From contig CAZOGY010000157.1 of the NCBI GenBank assembly GCA_964579305.1, positions 1-7,111 on the forward strand: a DNA stretch of 7,111 nucleotides, written 5' to 3'. Under the pieces are notes generated by a model. That model saw nothing but the letters and a program-made list of their open reading frames with translations, was not told where the DNA came from and did no database searches. Below are positions 6,000-7,111 of this stretch, in pieces. The position numbers and the translations under genes are program-made. The DNA comes from JBCBWG01 sp964579305. Its GTDB lineage: Bacteria > Pseudomonadota > Alphaproteobacteria > Rhizobiales > Hyphomicrobiaceae. Position 1 is the first letter of the stretch; each line of letters begins with the position of its first letter.

Positions 6000-6011
6000 G
6001 TGTGATGAGCA

Positions 6012-6029
6012 CTGCGCGGCAACGCGCGG
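6012..6029 (+). other. Hairpin with GCAA tetraloop upstream of the hydrolase
   Basis: CTGCGCG (6012-6018) pairs with CGCGCGG (6023-6029) around a GCAA loop: a 7-bp stem with one G-U pair and a stable GNRA tetraloop. It follows the terminator-like palindrome by 12 bases and has no U-tract. It could be part of the same transcript end, or a leader structure for the next gene. Its role is unknown. Confidence 0.35.
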
Positions 6030-6123
6030 ATTACGCAATTTCTGATAACAGCAAGGCCATCAAAGCCGCGTCGCTGAACGCCATGGATGGCTCATGCCTG
6101 GACACCGGTCACAAGCAGATCCT

Positions 6124-7056
6124 ATGAGCCGCGGCGTGGTCGTAGCTCTGTCAACGCTCGGCCTCACGGGCTTGGTTGCTGGCTGCGCGATGGTGCCCGC
6201 GCCCGATTTGGGGTTCCATGCCGCCCCAGTCACCATCGCCGACCATGGCAAACCCACACGCTTACACGTTGACCGCGCAGGGCGCAGCGGCCCGGCAATA
6301 ATCATGCTCCATGGCCTCGGCGGCACAAGCCAAGGCTGGCACGCGATCGCGCCGCGGCTGGCCGCACGGTTTCGGGTCCATATGCCCGACATGCTCGGCT
6401 TTGGCCGCTCCGACAAACCGCTCGGCGCGGACTACGGCTTACCTGCGCAAGCGCGCCGCATTCGCGCATACATGCGCCGCGCCGGCATCCGCCGCGCTAC
6501 GCTTGTCGGCAATTCAATCGGCGGCACGGTTGCACTGCACCTTGCCCGCCTCGATCCCGGCCTGGTCGACCGCCTCGTCCTGATCGCCACCCCAATCGCG
6601 GTCGAGGAATTGCCCGCCATTAAATTCGCCGCTGCCGTCCCGGATCTCGCCCAAGCGTTCGAGCGGACCGTGCCAGCCCCCATCCTGGTCAGCATCGGAA
6701 ATGGCGCAGCCTTTCCACAGGGCGCCCGCCCGCCCGCATTCGAGATCTCCGGCCAGGCAGCCGCGTTAGGATCGCCGGGCGGCAAGGAAGCGGTGATCGC
6801 CACGATCAAATCTATGATCGCAACCGACAGCACGCGGTTCCGCCGCGCCGTTCGTGGGATCGCAAAACCCGCTCTCGTGATCACATGCGACGACGATACG
6901 ATCGTCCCGCCGGACCAGTCGCGCGAATTGGCCCGCAGCCTGCCTCACGCACATTTGGAAATCCTGCCCGACTGCAACCACGCCGCGCGCGTTTTGCGCG
7001 GCAAAACCATTGCCCGTTGGATCGCCGCTTTTGCCGGACGGCCGTTGCGGCGATAA
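6124..7056 (+). CDS. Alpha/beta hydrolase, predicted lipoprotein
   Basis: This is an alpha/beta-hydrolase-fold enzyme, probably an esterase or lipase-like hydrolase. The oxyanion segment MLHGLGG is at residues 61-67. The nucleophile elbow G-N-S-I-G places Ser131, the likely acid is Asp258 in DDTIVPP, and the catalytic His286 is in PDCNHAARV. The start at 6124 is chosen because the protein then opens with a clean lipoprotein signal: Ser-Arg, a hydrophobic run, and the lipobox LVAGC with Cys21 as the lipid-attachment site. An in-frame ATG at 6094 would add ten residues and has a slightly better GGA-type upstream site, so it remains possible. At 310 residues the length is normal. Residue 22 is Ala, not Asp, which favours outer-membrane sorting if the Lol +2 rule applies. 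Hairpins separate it from the preceding gene. The substrate is unknown. Confidence 0.88.
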   Translation: MSRGVVVALSTLGLTGLVAGCAMVPAPDLGFHAAPVTIADHGKPTRLHVDRAGRSGPAIIMLHGLGGTSQGWHAIAPRLAARFRVHMPDMLGFGRSDKPLGADYGLPAQARRIRAYMRRAGIRRATLVGNSIGGTVALHLARLDPGLVDRLVLIATPIAVEELPAIKFAAAVPDLAQAFERTVPAPILVSIGNGAAFPQGARPPAFEISGQAAALGSPGGKEAVIATIKSMIATDSTRFRRAVRGIAKPALVITCDDDTIVPPDQSRELARSLPHAHLEILPDCNHAARVLRGKTIARWIAAFAGRPLRR

Positions 7057-7111
7057 AACAACGTCAGACCTGTTGTGCGCCATTGGCGTTTGCCTCCCGG
7101 TTGCGGCGCGC

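Noticed and set aside
5262..6038. 258-codon open frame on the minus strand
   Set aside because: It is antisense to the CinA-like gene and shows no family motif. The opposite strand has a strong ribosome binding site and a conserved product.
5983..6058. Possible dif or phage attachment site near the palindrome
   Set aside because: The bases do not resemble the XerC/XerD half-sites, and no integrase, tRNA or duplicated core is present.
7057..7111. Start of another gene or a terminator at the right edge
   Set aside because: Only a weak ACAAC/GTTGT pairing with a 9-base loop is visible. The minus-strand frame starting here is antisense to the hydrolase.

Overview
This is a GC-rich chromosomal segment whose proteins and gene content fit an alphaproteobacterium, probably of the Caulobacterales/Hyphomonadaceae type. 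The lineage call is an inference from the style of MsrA, Gmd and SfsA and from Caulobacter-like promoter candidates; it is not proven. Coding density is high. I see no insertion sequence, prophage, CRISPR array, tRNA or rRNA. Every complete gene but the glycosyltransferase and the lipoprotein hydrolase belongs to a well-known family, and I found no convincing undescribed defence or mobile system.

Left part, minus strand (1-2678). Read in transcription order it holds sfsA (nuclease family), msrB, msrA and then the 5' end of an unknown protein that runs off the left edge. The tandem MsrB/MsrA pair is the most coherent unit. Both proteins begin with a twin-arginine-like signal sequence, so they look like an exported pair that repairs R- and S-methionine sulfoxide in periplasmic or envelope proteins. 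A GGAAC-N17-GGTT motif upstream of msrA resembles the alphaproteobacterial general-stress (EcfG) promoter. Hairpins resembling terminators follow msrB and msrA. The 281-base gap before the unknown gene carries a promoter candidate, an inverted repeat and a pair of direct repeats spaced two helical turns apart.

Divergent gap (2679-2832). This 154-base stretch between sfsA and the glycosyltransferase has a perfect 8-bp outer inverted repeat that encloses smaller hairpins. It could be a structured leader RNA or a dispersed intergenic repeat.

Right part, plus strand (2833-7056). A GT4-type glycosyltransferase is followed by gmd (GDP-mannose 4,6-dehydratase), which suggests synthesis of a surface glycan containing a 6-deoxyhexose. 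Gmd is followed after 24 bases by a CinA/MoaB-like molybdopterin-binding-domain protein with a strong ribosome binding site. A terminator-like palindrome comes next, then an alpha/beta hydrolase with a lipoprotein signal peptide, probably an envelope-anchored esterase-like enzyme. The last 55 bases hold no recognisable gene.
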